Source: Lyngbya sp. PCC 8106
GTDB taxonomy: Bacteria; Cyanobacteriota; Cyanobacteriia; Cyanobacteriales; Microcoleaceae
Direction of reading: 5' to 3'
DNA: 64,000 nucleotides
NCBI RefSeq assembly: GCF_000169095.1
Contig: NZ_AAVU01000025.1
Span: 32,785-96,784, forward strand
Below the pieces are notes generated by a model. The model saw nothing but the letters and a program-made list of their open reading frames with translations. It ran no database searches and was not told the origin of the DNA. Below are positions 54,640 through 63,976 of this stretch, piece after piece (within the stretch, counting starts at the first letter, position 1; each line of letters opens with the position of its first letter). Position numbers and translations under genes: made by a program.

Positions 54640-57405
54640 ATGAAAATTCAAAAGTCTGTCTGGTATTTATATCAACGAATTTTTTCCTTTCTTTTCTGGC
54701 TAATTCTCAGCTTTGTGTTAGCTGTAGGATTTTCCTCATTTCGACAATCTGACATCAGTGCTGAATCTTTAATAATCAATAATTCTCCTAAATCACAGCT
54801 ATCAATTCCTCAACTGGAACAACAGGGTCGAGACTTTTATCAAACGGAGAACTTTGAGAAATCTGTCCAAATTTGGCAAGAGATTATCGCTCGTGAAACC
54901 AATCCGTTAAGACGAGCCGCCGCATTGGGGAATTTATCTCTCAGTTTACAAAAGTTAGGACGATGGGAAGCAGCAAATCAATCTATTCAAGAAAGTTTAG
55001 AGCTGTTATATTCTCTATCAAATCGTAATGATCTAACAAGATTAACAGCGCAAGCTCAAGCTCTAAGTATTCAAGGAAATCTCTATTTTTCTCAAGGAAA
55101 ATACGGTCAAGCTTTGGAAATTTGGCAAGCTGTAGAAACCATTTATCAACAAACTCAAAATCAAGAGGTAAGAATTCAGACTTTACTCAATCAAGCTCAA
55201 GCCATGCAAGGATTAGGGCTTTATCATCGAGCCGAAAGAATATTAATTGATGTTCATCAATCTCTTAAAACTCAACCCAACTCTCCCCTCAAAGTATCTC
55301 AATTACGTCACCTCAGCAATGTTTTGCGTATTTTAGGAAAGCTCGGTAATATTGATTATACTCAATTAAATTCCTGTAGAGTTTCTGAAGGTTATTCGAT
55401 CAAGAATTTAAAATCTTCTGAACTCTCAGCCGGAGTCGTATCATTAGAGTTATTAGAAATAGCACAACAATTAAAGTCATCCCAAGAACTTTGGAAAGCT
55501 CAGTTAAGTTTAGCGAATACTACACGCGCTCTCTATCAACAACAGACAGAACTCAATAACCTCAAACTTGCCAAAAATTCAGCTCGAACTGCTTTAACTT
55601 GCTATCAACAAGCCGCTCTGTCTCCGACTACAACGACTCAAATTAGAGCTAAACTTAACTCTTTAAGTTTATTATTAGAATTGACAGATAAGTTGAATTC
55701 TGAACAAGATGCAGTGTTTCAGAATGAAATTCAAGCCCAAATCGAGTCTGAACAGAAAAACTGGCAAGATATTGAATCAAAAATCAATAGTCTGACCTTT
55801 GGTCGAATTGCTATTTATTCAAAAATAGATTTAGCTAAAAGTTTAATGAAATTAGCAGTCAATCAATCTTTACTCTACCCAGAAATAGAACGACTTTTAT
55901 TAACGGCGACTGAACAAGCTAAATTACTTGCAGATTCTAGAGTTGAGTCATACGCGCTGGGTTCTTTAGGTCAACTCTATGAACAGCAGAAAAAATGGCA
56001 GGATGCTAAAATCTATACTCAAAAAGCTTTACTTTTCTCTCAGTCTGTTCAAGCTGATGAGATTAGTTATCAATGGCAATGGCAACTGGGTAGAATTTTA
56101 AAAGATCGAGTTAAACCCGAGCGAGAAAGTGCGATTGCAGCTTATCAAGGAGCCGTTCAAACCTTACAATCTTTAAGACAGGATCTCGTTGCTGTTCGTC
56201 AGGATGTACAGTTTGATTTTCGCGATCGCGTTGAACCTGTTTATCGGGAATTAGTTGATTTACTTCTAATCCCAGAAAATCCCTCACCAGAAAATCTGAA
56301 ACAAGCTAGAGATGTGATTGAAAATCTTCAGTTAGCTGAACTTGATGATTTCTTTAAGGATGCTTGCTTAGATATACAACGACAACCCATCGATCAAATT
56401 GATCCCAACGCAGTGGTGATTTATGAGATTATTTTAAACAATCGCCTAGAAGTCATTGCAAGTCTCCCTAATAAACAACTCTTTCATTATAGAATCGCGA
56501 TCGCTAAAACTGAGCTAGAAGATACCCAGAAGCAACTTAGGTTTGAACTGCAAAAACCTTACGCCTATCAAGAAATTCAGCGATTATCAAAGCAAATGTA
56601 TCAATGGTTGTTTCAGCCTCTAGAATCCCAATTAAAAGGGGATGAAACTTTAGTTTTTGTTCTAGATGGTCAACTACGAAATCTACCAATGTCGGTTCTT
56701 TATGACGGTCAGCAATACTTAATCGAAAAGCATCCAGTTGTGATCGAACCGGGACTACAACTTTTAGATCCTAAACCTATCAACAGACCTTTAAATGCTT
56801 TGAGTGCAGGTTTAGTAGAACCCCCAGAAGAATTTCGTCAACAGTTCGCTTCACTGAATAATGTTCCTCAAGAATTACAGAAAATTCAAGAAGTCGGTAT
56901 TGACAGTAAACAATTATTGAATGAAGAATTTAACCGTAAGAATCTTGAAAAACAAATGAGTTCCAATCAATTTAAAGTGATTCACCTCGCCACTCATGGT
57001 CAGTTTAGTTCCCAAGCTGAAAATACATTTATTCTCGCTTCCGATGGCGCAATTAATATTAAGCAATTGGATAATCTCTTTCGCAGTCGGGAACAAAATC
57101 AAAGTCGAATTATTGATTTATTAGTTCTCAGTGCTTGTGAAACCGCTCCCGGAGATAATCGGGCAGTTTTAGGATTAGCAGGAATGGCGGTGAGAGCGGG
57201 TGCTAGAAGTACAGTTGCTTCATTGTGGAGTTTAAACGATAAATCTGCCGTTGAATTTATGGGTCACTTTTATGAACAATTAGTTCAAGGAAAATCGAGA
57301 GCAGAAGCACTTCGTCAGGCTCAACTGATGTTTCTTCAAAAGAAGAATAGTTACGATGCTCCTCTGTATTGGGCATCTTATGTTTTAGTTGGAGATTGGC
57401 GTTAG
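54640..57405 (+). CDS. TPR-CHAT protein
   Basis: 921 residues. A membrane anchor (about 14-34) is followed by TPR-like helical pairs (about 55-530: FYQTENFEKSVQIWQEII, GNLYFSQGKYGQALEIWQ, LGQLYEQQKKWQDAKIYTQKALLF). A C-terminal CHAT protease domain (about 640-921) has the His box VIHLATHGQFS and the Cys box LVLSACETAPGDNRAVLGLAGMAVRAGARSTVASLW. The caspase-like His/Cys pair is intact. In cyanobacteria such proteins often lie beside hemagglutinin-like genes, as here, but their substrates are mostly unknown. Start at ATG 54640, ten bases after a transposase relic. Confidence 0.85.
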   Translation: MKIQKSVWYLYQRIFSFLFWLILSFVLAVGFSSFRQSDISAESLIINNSPKSQLSIPQLEQQGRDFYQTENFEKSVQIWQEIIARETNPLRRAAALGNLSLSLQKLGRWEAANQSIQESLELLYSLSNRNDLTRLTAQAQALSIQGNLYFSQGKYGQALEIWQAVETIYQQTQNQEVRIQTLLNQAQAMQGLGLYHRAERILIDVHQSLKTQPNSPLKVSQLRHLSNVLRILGKLGNIDYTQLNSCRVSEGYSIKNLKSSELSAGVVSLELLEIAQQLKSSQELWKAQLSLANTTRALYQQQTELNNLKLAKNSARTALTCYQQAALSPTTTTQIRAKLNSLSLLLELTDKLNSEQDAVFQNEIQAQIESEQKNWQDIESKINSLTFGRIAIYSKIDLAKSLMKLAVNQSLLYPEIERLLLTATEQAKLLADSRVESYALGSLGQLYEQQKKWQDAKIYTQKALLFSQSVQADEISYQWQWQLGRILKDRVKPERESAIAAYQGAVQTLQSLRQDLVAVRQDVQFDFRDRVEPVYRELVDLLLIPENPSPENLKQARDVIENLQLAELDDFFKDACLDIQRQPIDQIDPNAVVIYEIILNNRLEVIASLPNKQLFHYRIAIAKTELEDTQKQLRFELQKPYAYQEIQRLSKQMYQWLFQPLESQLKGDETLVFVLDGQLRNLPMSVLYDGQQYLIEKHPVVIEPGLQLLDPKPINRPLNALSAGLVEPPEEFRQQFASLNNVPQELQKIQEVGIDSKQLLNEEFNRKNLEKQMSSNQFKVIHLATHGQFSSQAENTFILASDGAINIKQLDNLFRSREQNQSRIIDLLVLSACETAPGDNRAVLGLAGMAVRAGARSTVASLWSLNDKSAVEFMGHFYEQLVQGKSRAEALRQAQLMFLQKKNSYDAPLYWASYVLVGDWR

Positions 57406-57477
57406 TGTTAACTCAATTATAAATTAGGATTTAGGAGCAAATTAATACAGCTCTCTTATTACTTGATGTTCACTTTA

Positions 57478-58357
57478 TTATTTGGAATGACATTGAATTG
57501 AATGGTGTCGTTGACGCTGAATGCAAGTTTTTTTCGGGTCATAACCCACTAATAGAATTTCGCCCTCTTTTGTGCGTATCCAACCTCTCGCCGGAACAAT
57601 ATCTAAACTCGAAATAGGTTGGTTATTCGTTCGAGATGTATTTCTTCGCTGTTGAGTTAAAGTTCTTGAATTTCTCGGAGTTGATGAATTATTATAACGC
57701 TCAACTTCTGGAGGTAATTCTATCAAGGAGATAAACGTTTATTCTCGTATCTACCAAAGCAAAGTTAGATAGACTAATATCTTGAAAGTTTTGTACACCG
57801 TCGTAACTCAATGCAAATCCTTCGGGTACAGGCGTGAGGCTAACAAAGCTATTTCCTGCTACACTTCCAAGTTCTACTCGTCCTCCAAAAGTCGTTAAAA
57901 TCCCACCCTCTAGACTGACTTCCCCACCAATCAGAGCAAGAGTTTGTTCCGGTGGAACTTGCAAACCGATAAACGTCTCAAATTCTTCGCCTGTTTCATC
58001 CACTTCTACAACAGAAGCAAAAGAACGATTCACAACACGACCTGGATTTTCTCGAAATCCTAAACCAACAGGAATATTAATGATTAATAGCGGTGGAGTA
58101 TTGGGGTTTGTTGCTCGAAACTCACTTCCGTTGGCAAAAACTACACTATCTGCGTCAATTACCCAAAAGCCATTGTGTCGCCAATATTGTTCTTTCATAG
58201 CCAGTTGTAAGTCCTCTTCTCCAATTAATCTTTGTGTTACCAGTAGTTCCCCTAATTTCTGAGAAGATGAAGACTGAAACGTTAGGATTTGTTCCAACTG
58301 AGAGAAGGAAATCAAGTTTTTCCGAACCAAGATTTGTCCTAACTTCATTTGAGTCAT
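57478..58357 (-). pseudogene. Hemagglutinin-type exoprotein remnant with an MshEN-like leader
   Basis: From 58357: MTQMKLGQILVRKNLISFSQLEQIL, then KLGELLVTQRLIGEEDLQLAM, two MshEN-type units (about 1-60), which normally belong to type IV pilus or secretion ATPases. This is joined to a beta-helix part (GFWVIDADSVVFANGSEF, VSLEGGILTTFGGRVELGSVAGNSFVSL) typical of filamentous hemagglutinins of two-partner secretion. The frame breaks near 57710. The end piece, VPARGWIRTKEGEILLVGYDPKKTCIQRQRH, is the usual C-terminus of these proteins. Most of the 1000-residue exoprotein is deleted. A sigma-type motif lies upstream. Confidence 0.65.
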
Positions 58358-58666
58358 TCCTCCACAAAATTAGCTGTCGGTGTGCAAGCCTATAGCAATA
58401 ATAAATCATTCGTAAACGACTTTGCTCCCTAATTCTCCGCCCCCCTTGCCCCCCAATTCTGGGGGAGTAATCTGGATTACTTTTTTACAAATCTGGTAAG
58501 ATTGCTATAGTGAACTGTGTTCTATATATATTTCTGAACTTGCTCTACTTTTTTTCGGAAATTTGATTTTTTTATTGCAAAAAATACTGCGATCGCATAG
58601 ATTCTGAGAAAAATGCGATCGCTATAATGTGTCAGAGAATAACAGGTTTTACGAGGTTAACTCTTG
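58358..58666. other. Intergenic region with promoter-like motif and HIP1 sites
   Basis: Contains motif A (58521-58566), two GCGATCGC sites (near 58591 and 58616) and a C-rich block near 58440. No gene seen. Confidence 0.5.
58521..58566 (-). promoter_or_regulatory. Shared motif A (putative alternative-sigma promoter)
   Basis: Minus strand: TCAAATTTCCGAAAAAA, 13 bases after CGAAAAAA comes CAGAAA, then TATATATAGA. It lies about 165 bases upstream of the 58357 gene. Same spacing as motifs B, C and D. Confidence 0.6.
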
Positions 58667-59398
58667 CTAGACAAAATTACTGGGTGAGTCAAGATCGTCT
58701 GAAGATACACCCTGCAAGCCTGCTATCGAGATATTGGCTGAGGGCAGGCTGATAATAGTGGTGTTATAACCTTGGAAAAAGTCTAGATCGGCAAAAGATA
58801 GACCGCTACCTAAAGAGATTTTATCTATACCAACTTCAAAGTCTTCTATAACAGTGTAAGAATCATTTCTCAACACAAAGACATCTTCACCTGCTCCACC
58901 AGTGAGATTATCAAACCCACTATAATGACCACCACCTCCACCGCCATTAAGGGTATCTTTGCCGCTTCCACCAATGAGTGTATCAATCCCACTGCCGCCG
59001 TTGATGCTATCGTTACCACTCGAACCATTTAAGACATCATCATCATTCTCTCCAAGAAGCGTATCATTACCTCCTCCTCCATTCAAGCTATCATTTCCAT
59101 ACCAGCCCCAAATGAAATCATTCCCATTACCACCATAGACTAGATCGTTTCCAGACCAACCATCAAGGGTATCGTTTCCATCTTCACCATAGACTTGATC
59201 ATTTCCAGCCCCACCATCAATAAAATCGTCACCAGACCAACCTTTTAGAGTATCGTTTCCATCATCTCCATAGATTAAATCATCTCCCCATCCTGTCCAA
59301 ACATAATCATCACCTCCATTGGCATAAACAGTGAGGTCTTCAGAAACATACTCATCAATGAAGTCATTTCCAGAGGTTCCGTTGATAGTTCTAGCCAT
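58667..59398 (-). CDS. RTX-type calcium-binding repeat protein
   Basis: 243 residues. Almost the whole length (about 8-170) is nonapeptide repeats of the GGxGxDxUx type (GGNGNDFIWGWYGNDSLNGGGGND, GGSGKDTLNGG), which bind Ca2+ and fold into a parallel beta roll outside the cell. The tail (DVFVLRNDSYTVIEDFEVGIDKISL) is the usual RTX cap and secretion region for type I export. No signal peptide. Preceded by motif B about 43 bases upstream. Likely a surface or secreted protein with unknown partner. Confidence 0.85.
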   Translation of the reverse strand: MARTINGTSGNDFIDEYVSEDLTVYANGGDDYVWTGWGDDLIYGDDGNDTLKGWSGDDFIDGGAGNDQVYGEDGNDTLDGWSGNDLVYGGNGNDFIWGWYGNDSLNGGGGNDTLLGENDDDVLNGSSGNDSINGGSGIDTLIGGSGKDTLNGGGGGGHYSGFDNLTGGAGEDVFVLRNDSYTVIEDFEVGIDKISLGSGLSFADLDFFQGYNTTIISLPSANISIAGLQGVSSDDLDSPSNFV

Positions 59399-59440
59399 AA
59401 TTTATATCTCCTTCTACTGTGATAAAGTAGCTTTTAGTCT

Positions 59441-59486
59441 TCTATATAGTTTTCTGAACTTCTGTGAGCTTTTTTCGGAAATTTGA
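59441..59486 (-). promoter_or_regulatory. Shared motif B (putative alternative-sigma promoter)
   Basis: Minus strand: TCAAATTTCCGAAAAAA, N13 to CAGAAA, then ACTATATAGA. A start point near 59435 would give a 37-base leader to the RTX gene. Confidence 0.7.
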
Positions 59487-59562
59487 TATTTTTTATTGCC
59501 AAAAATCTGGCAAAGCCAATCGCTATAGCTACAAATTACAAAACCAGCACTAAAAACCTGGC

Positions 59563-60909
59563 TTAGACAAACATAAAAGCATCAATATCCACACTCAAAT
59601 TTGATGTCCCTTCTAGAATCGCGATTAGTTCATTTTGACCGTCAGTTTGAAGAAAAATAGCGGTTCCACTGGGTAAATTTTCAGGCGCAGAACCAAGCTG
59701 GTAGTTAGCCGGATCTCCGCTGAGTTGAATGATATCTTCGTTGAGATCAAAGTCAGTAATTAAAGCATAATCAGTTAAACCCAAATCGGCATTATTACCG
59801 TTATCGTAGTAAGCTTGGGTTACACTTCCCAATACAAAAGTATCGACTCCCGATCCTCCGGTTAAAGTATCTATTTCACCCAAACCTGGGTTAACAGAAT
59901 TTTTGTCAAAACCCCGTAGAATATCGTTACCGCGATCGCCATAAAGAACATCGCTCCCCAAACCTCCGATGAGAACATCGTCGTCTTGACCTCCATATAA
60001 TGTATCTGGATTATCCCCACCATTTATCCAGTCATTTCCTTGATTACCATTCATCCAGTCATTGTCTTCTTTTCCACTGAGGATATCGTTACCTTCCAAA
60101 CCCATAAAGGTTTCATCTCCCTCACCCCCATTCCAAATATCATCCTCCTCAGTTCCTAGATTATTTTGATCCTCTATATCATCAACTGAAGTTTCACTAT
60201 TTTCTTCAGTTCTTTCTGAAATGCGATCATTTATTTCAGGTTCATCAGATGATTCAGTTGAGTCTTCAATATCATCTCTATCATCATCAGATTCTTCTTC
60301 ATCGGGTTCGGATTCATCTTTAGTCTGATTTTCTCTTTCCTCATCATCAGATTCTTCGTCATCGGTTTCATCTAAGGAATCATCGGGATTTCTTTCAGGA
60401 ATAGTTTCCTCGTTATCGTCAGATTGTTCCTCATCGGACTCGTCTAAGAAGTCTTCTGGATTTCTTTTAGGAATAGTTTCCTCGTTATCGTTAGATTGTT
60501 CCTCATCAGGTTCATCTAAGAATTCATCTCGACTTCCGTTGTCAACGGTTTCTTCCTTATTAGAAGATTGTTCTTCGTCTTGTTCGGGTTCATCTTCAAT
60601 CTCTACAACTGGATTTTCAGCTATATCCTCCGATTCATCAGAAGAAGTTTCATCAACCGTTTCAGATTTATCTTCAGTTTCTACGGGTTGATTCTCATCT
60701 TGTGTTTCCTGCTGTTCCTCAGATTCATCAGAAGAAATTTCATCAGCAGATTCAGATTCATCCTCAGTCTCTACAACCGAATTTTCCTGTTCCTCATCAG
60801 AAATCACATCTTCAAGATTATCGGATTCATCCAAAGTCGCACTGAGAATAGCTTCAACTTCATCTAAGTTTTGGTCGTTGGTTTTGTCGGAAGGGTTTTG
60901 ATTTAGCAT
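59563..60909 (-). CDS. Highly acidic protein with RTX C-terminus
   Basis: 448 residues. Residues 1-250 are mostly E, D and S with imperfect repeats (SSDESE, NEETIP.RNP.D.LDE.D.E). Then comes an RTX block (about 262-345: GGEGDETFMGLEGNDILSG, GNQGNDWINGGDNPDTLYGG) and a cap (DTFVLGSVTQAYY, LITDFDLNEDIIQLSG). The acidic part should be disordered without Ca2+ or may bind many ions. No own copy of the shared motif; it may be read through from the protease gene 170 bases upstream. Confidence 0.8.
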   Translation of the reverse strand: MLNQNPSDKTNDQNLDEVEAILSATLDESDNLEDVISDEEQENSVVETEDESESADEISSDESEEQQETQDENQPVETEDKSETVDETSSDESEDIAENPVVEIEDEPEQDEEQSSNKEETVDNGSRDEFLDEPDEEQSNDNEETIPKRNPEDFLDESDEEQSDDNEETIPERNPDDSLDETDDEESDDEERENQTKDESEPDEEESDDDRDDIEDSTESSDEPEINDRISERTEENSETSVDDIEDQNNLGTEEDDIWNGGEGDETFMGLEGNDILSGKEDNDWMNGNQGNDWINGGDNPDTLYGGQDDDVLIGGLGSDVLYGDRGNDILRGFDKNSVNPGLGEIDTLTGGSGVDTFVLGSVTQAYYDNGNNADLGLTDYALITDFDLNEDIIQLSGDPANYQLGSAPENLPSGTAIFLQTDGQNELIAILEGTSNLSVDIDAFMFV

Positions 60910-61079
60910 TTTCTTTTAATTAATGTAACTGGATTGATAAATTAGTCGCAAACAATCTGTAGAACTGCAAAACTTTGCACCCTAATTGTTCAGGTTGTCT
61001 GCTCAACAGTTAAATTTGTAAGCATTGCCTATAATTTAGAAAAATGTTAGAGTTAGCAATGCTTACCCTACGATTAATG

Positions 61080-62975
61080 TTAGGCAAATATGAAGTGTTC
61101 TGAAGGAATAACATCTGTCGTATTTGACACCCAAGCAATCAAGTCATTTTGGTAGTAAATATCCATTCCCCCACTAAACTGACTCACTGTGTAGTTATCG
61201 AGGCTGCCAAAAACTTGGAATTTATCGCCCTCTGCCCAGTTAAAGTCGGTAATTTGGGCATAACCACCAAAGCCATCGTTGTTGTAAAAAGCTTCAACAG
61301 AGTTGCCTAGTACAAAGGTATCTGCGCCATCACCGCCAGTTAGGGTATCTAATTCCTCAAAACCGGAATCTAATTCCGAAGGCATAGAACCTGTGAGCGT
61401 ATCATTCCCGTTTCCACCAATGAGAACATCATTTCCTGTATCTGCAATCAGTTCGTCATTACCATTTTCGCCCTCAAGATAGTCATTGCCATTCCAACCG
61501 GCTAGCTGGTCGTCTCCATCTCCACCATAAGCTTGATCATCTCCGTTTCCAGCCCATAGGGTATCGTTGCCAACTTCCCCGTACATCGTATCGCTTCCAT
61601 TCCAACCTACTAGGAAATCATTACCTGATCGTCCATATAAAGTATCTGTTCCATCTCCACCATGTAGGTAGTCTTCACCATTTCCAGCCAGTAAATAATC
61701 GTTACCTGCCTCACCATACAGTTCTTCGTTAGCATTGTCGTAGGCAGATGGCGTACCACTATCTAGACGATCATCTCCATCTCCACCGTACAAGGTATCA
61801 GTTCCAAAACCACCGAATAGAGTATCGTTATCATACTCTCCATCAACTCGATCATTACCATTTTCGCCATCAAGATAGTCATTGCCATTCCAACCCGCTA
61901 GCTGGTCGTCTCCATCTCCGCCATAAGCTTGATCATCTCCGTTTCCAGCCCATAGGGTATCGTTGCCAACTTCCCCGTACAGGGTATCGCTTCCGTTCCA
62001 GCCTACAAGGAAATCATTACCTGTTTCTCCATCCAAGGTATCTGTTCCATCATCTCCAAATAGATAATCATCTCCACCACCACCTTGGAGGTCGTTACTA
62101 GCAGTGTTTCCTCTTAACTCGTCATCACCCGATCCTCCTACGGCATTTTCAATAGTCACGTCATAAGCGATCGCTAAATTATTGCTAGCTGGCGTATTGC
62201 TTCCATTAGAGCGAGGACCAATCGAACTAAAAGCACCCGCAGTTAGATCAATAGCAGCATCGAGTGTCTGATTACCTGCATCGATAGTATCGATACCACC
62301 TGCATCCCAAATTGTCTCAACAAAAGCTGTGTTAGGGTTCCAAGAGTAGGTGTCGTTTCCAGTGCGAGTGGTGGTGTTCGCTCCGTAGAGGTACTGGATG
62401 GCAGCAATGTCGTAGAGCATTGGGGTTGAGGATTCAACACCTGAGCCTGGGTGAGCCGGGTATGCCATTACCGTGTACTGCTTATTATCTTCACTACTGG
62501 GAAGAAAAGGTGGAGGTGGGAGGTTTCCAGTACTATCATAGTTACCAGGATGTTTCAACCCTACAGCATGACCAATTTCGTGAATCATGGCTTGAAGATT
62601 GTTCCAATTTGGGTCGAACCAAATATCACCATCGCCTGCATTATTCCCTGGAAAGTGAGCGTAAGCACCATTACCGATGAGATCGGTACGGGCACCCAAA
62701 CGAATTTGTCCTCCCGCACCTGTATCAGCAACAGGGACAAAATCAATTCCTGAAACTTCTTCCCAAAGCTGAAAAGATTGTTCTGCAATCGTTATTTGAT
62801 CGGCACTGAAGGCAATAAAGTTATTCTGTTCTTCGGGCTTTAAGTAGCTAGGTGCTTCGTCCATGAAGCTGTAAGTTACTGTAGCTCCGCTTCCAGTAGA
62901 ACCTCCCCATTTTGAGCCGATTAGAAGGCTATCAATATGATTAGAACCCGAAAAATCTACATTTGATGTCGTCAT
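61080..62975 (-). CDS. Serralysin-like zinc metalloprotease with long RTX region
   Basis: 631 residues. The catalytic domain (about 25-240) has the zinc motif HEIGHAVGLKHPG (about 132-144) and the Met-turn near YTVMAYPAHPG, as in M10 peptidases. The RTX region (about 280-560) has some 20 GGxGxDxL repeats, including a near-exact internal duplication of about 58 residues (WNGSDT.YGEVGNDTLWAGNGDD). The end has GADTFVLGNSVEAFYNN and AQITDFNWAEGDKFQVFG. Such enzymes are secreted by type I systems and activated by Ca2+. Motif C is about 75-120 bases upstream. Confidence 0.88.
   Translation of the reverse strand: MTTSNVDFSGSNHIDSLLIGSKWGGSTGSGATVTYSFMDEAPSYLKPEEQNNFIAFSADQITIAEQSFQLWEEVSGIDFVPVADTGAGGQIRLGARTDLIGNGAYAHFPGNNAGDGDIWFDPNWNNLQAMIHEIGHAVGLKHPGNYDSTGNLPPPPFLPSSEDNKQYTVMAYPAHPGSGVESSTPMLYDIAAIQYLYGANTTTRTGNDTYSWNPNTAFVETIWDAGGIDTIDAGNQTLDAAIDLTAGAFSSIGPRSNGSNTPASNNLAIAYDVTIENAVGGSGDDELRGNTASNDLQGGGGDDYLFGDDGTDTLDGETGNDFLVGWNGSDTLYGEVGNDTLWAGNGDDQAYGGDGDDQLAGWNGNDYLDGENGNDRVDGEYDNDTLFGGFGTDTLYGGDGDDRLDSGTPSAYDNANEELYGEAGNDYLLAGNGEDYLHGGDGTDTLYGRSGNDFLVGWNGSDTMYGEVGNDTLWAGNGDDQAYGGDGDDQLAGWNGNDYLEGENGNDELIADTGNDVLIGGNGNDTLTGSMPSELDSGFEELDTLTGGDGADTFVLGNSVEAFYNNDGFGGYAQITDFNWAEGDKFQVFGSLDNYTVSQFSGGMDIYYQNDLIAWVSNTTDVIPSEHFIFA
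61470..61981 (-). repeat. Internal duplication in the protease gene
   Basis: About 115-170 bases starting near 61470 recur almost unchanged near 61867 (offset about 397). Few synonymous differences suggest a recent duplication or gene conversion. Confidence 0.75.
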
Positions 62976-63050
62976 AATTCACCTCATGTTTTGCTATGAT
63001 CTCACCTCTTTACTCGGGGTTACTTTTTTCCGAGAAGGTAGATTAGGCTG

Positions 63051-63097
63051 TTCCTATCTAACTTTCTGAACTGGCTCTAACTTTTTTCGTAAATTTG
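63051..63097 (-). promoter_or_regulatory. Shared motif C (putative alternative-sigma promoter)
   Basis: Minus strand: TCAAATTTACGAAAAAA, N13 to CAGAAA, then GTTAGATAGGA. Upstream of the protease gene. A CTCGG/CCGAG hairpin (63013-63034) lies in the predicted leader. Confidence 0.65.
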
Positions 63098-63235
63098 ACT
63101 TTTTTTTTGAAAAAATTTCTGTTTTCTCTAACTGAAAATTGCTTATAACTCTGTCTAGATAAGCTTTAGAGAACATTCACAACACCTCAATAAACAACTC
63201 GGTTGTCTAACATTTTGTAACAAAAACTGAGTCGT

Positions 63236-63275
63236 CCGAAAAAACGACCTCCGAAAGCAGAAACTATACAGAGAG
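63236..63275 (+). promoter_or_regulatory. Shared motif D in front of the sigma gene
   Basis: Plus strand: CCGAAAAAA, exactly 13 bases to CAGAAA at 63258, then CTATACAGA. The start codon of the sigma gene is 27 bases further. Lacks the TCAAATTT lead of the other copies. Confidence 0.65.
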
Positions 63276-63301
63276 TCCTAAACAAGGGATGGGAAGTATC
63301 T

Positions 63302-63976
63302 ATGCACCAGGGGAAAAGTCCAATTGATTCTCAGCTCAACCAACTCGCAAGAGAGGCTCAACAGCATCCGAAAGGAAGCTACGAGCGGCGACGAGCGTTG
63401 AATTTGCTGATGGATAAAATTTTAAAATCGGGTCGTTTGACACGTCCGAAAAAAGGCTCATTTCCTTTTCCAGCAAGTATTTATGAGGATTTGTACAATG
63501 AAGCTAAAAGTATAATGATGATGGAAATTTGTCAAAATATTGATGAGTACAATCCCGAACAAGATGTGATGGCTTGGTGTAATTGTATCTTAAATTATAG
63601 ATTTATTGACTGTTTCAATCAATATACACGTCGGGGTCTAACTTATTTACCTAAAAATCAGAAACATGAAGATGTTGCTTCTTTACCTAATTTAGAAGAC
63701 TTAGATAGTTTTAGGCTACCTGCCGAACAAATTTCTGAATCTCAAGAACTTCAAAGTTTAATTGAAGAAAATCCAGATAATATCTTTACCAAAGAGTATA
63801 TTAAAGGACAGCCGAAAGCGACCTTTCAATTTTTGGCATTGGCTAAAATCTGGCAAGATCGCAAATGGAAAGAGATTTCAGCCGAATTAAATGTGCCTGT
63901 TTCTTCTTTGTGTGAGTTTTATAAAAAGCGGTTAAAGGAATTTACACCGTATTTCCAAGAATATTTACAAAATTAG
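63302..63976 (+). CDS. Sigma-70-like RNA polymerase sigma factor
   Basis: 224 residues. A region 2-like part (about 64-112: NEAKSIMMMEICQNIDEYNPEQDVMAWCNCILNYRFIDCFNQYTRR) matches the core-binding and -10 recognition helices of sigma-70 factors. A C-terminal helix-turn-helix resembles region 4 (about 178-215: ALAKIWQDRKWKEISAELNVPVSSLCEFYKKRL). Acidic linker between. No anti-sigma gene is adjacent in the window. Divergent from the RTX genes, with motif D 27 bases upstream, so it likely controls itself and them. Target choice is inferred from motif sharing only. Confidence 0.78.
   Translation: MHQGKSPIDSQLNQLAREAQQHPKGSYERRRALNLLMDKILKSGRLTRPKKGSFPFPASIYEDLYNEAKSIMMMEICQNIDEYNPEQDVMAWCNCILNYRFIDCFNQYTRRGLTYLPKNQKHEDVASLPNLEDLDSFRLPAEQISESQELQSLIEENPDNIFTKEYIKGQPKATFQFLALAKIWQDRKWKEISAELNVPVSSLCEFYKKRLKEFTPYFQEYLQN

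Noticed and set aside
54640..57405. TPR-CHAT protein as the protease partner of a type III-E (Craspase) effector
   Set aside because: No Cas7-11-like single-chain effector is in the window, the CHAT gene is more than 20 kb from the cas locus, and its neighbours are hemagglutinin and RTX genes.
60568..60867. Plus-strand ORF rich in F, R and I opposite the acidic protein
   Set aside because: An antisense shadow of GAA/GAT-rich coding sequence.
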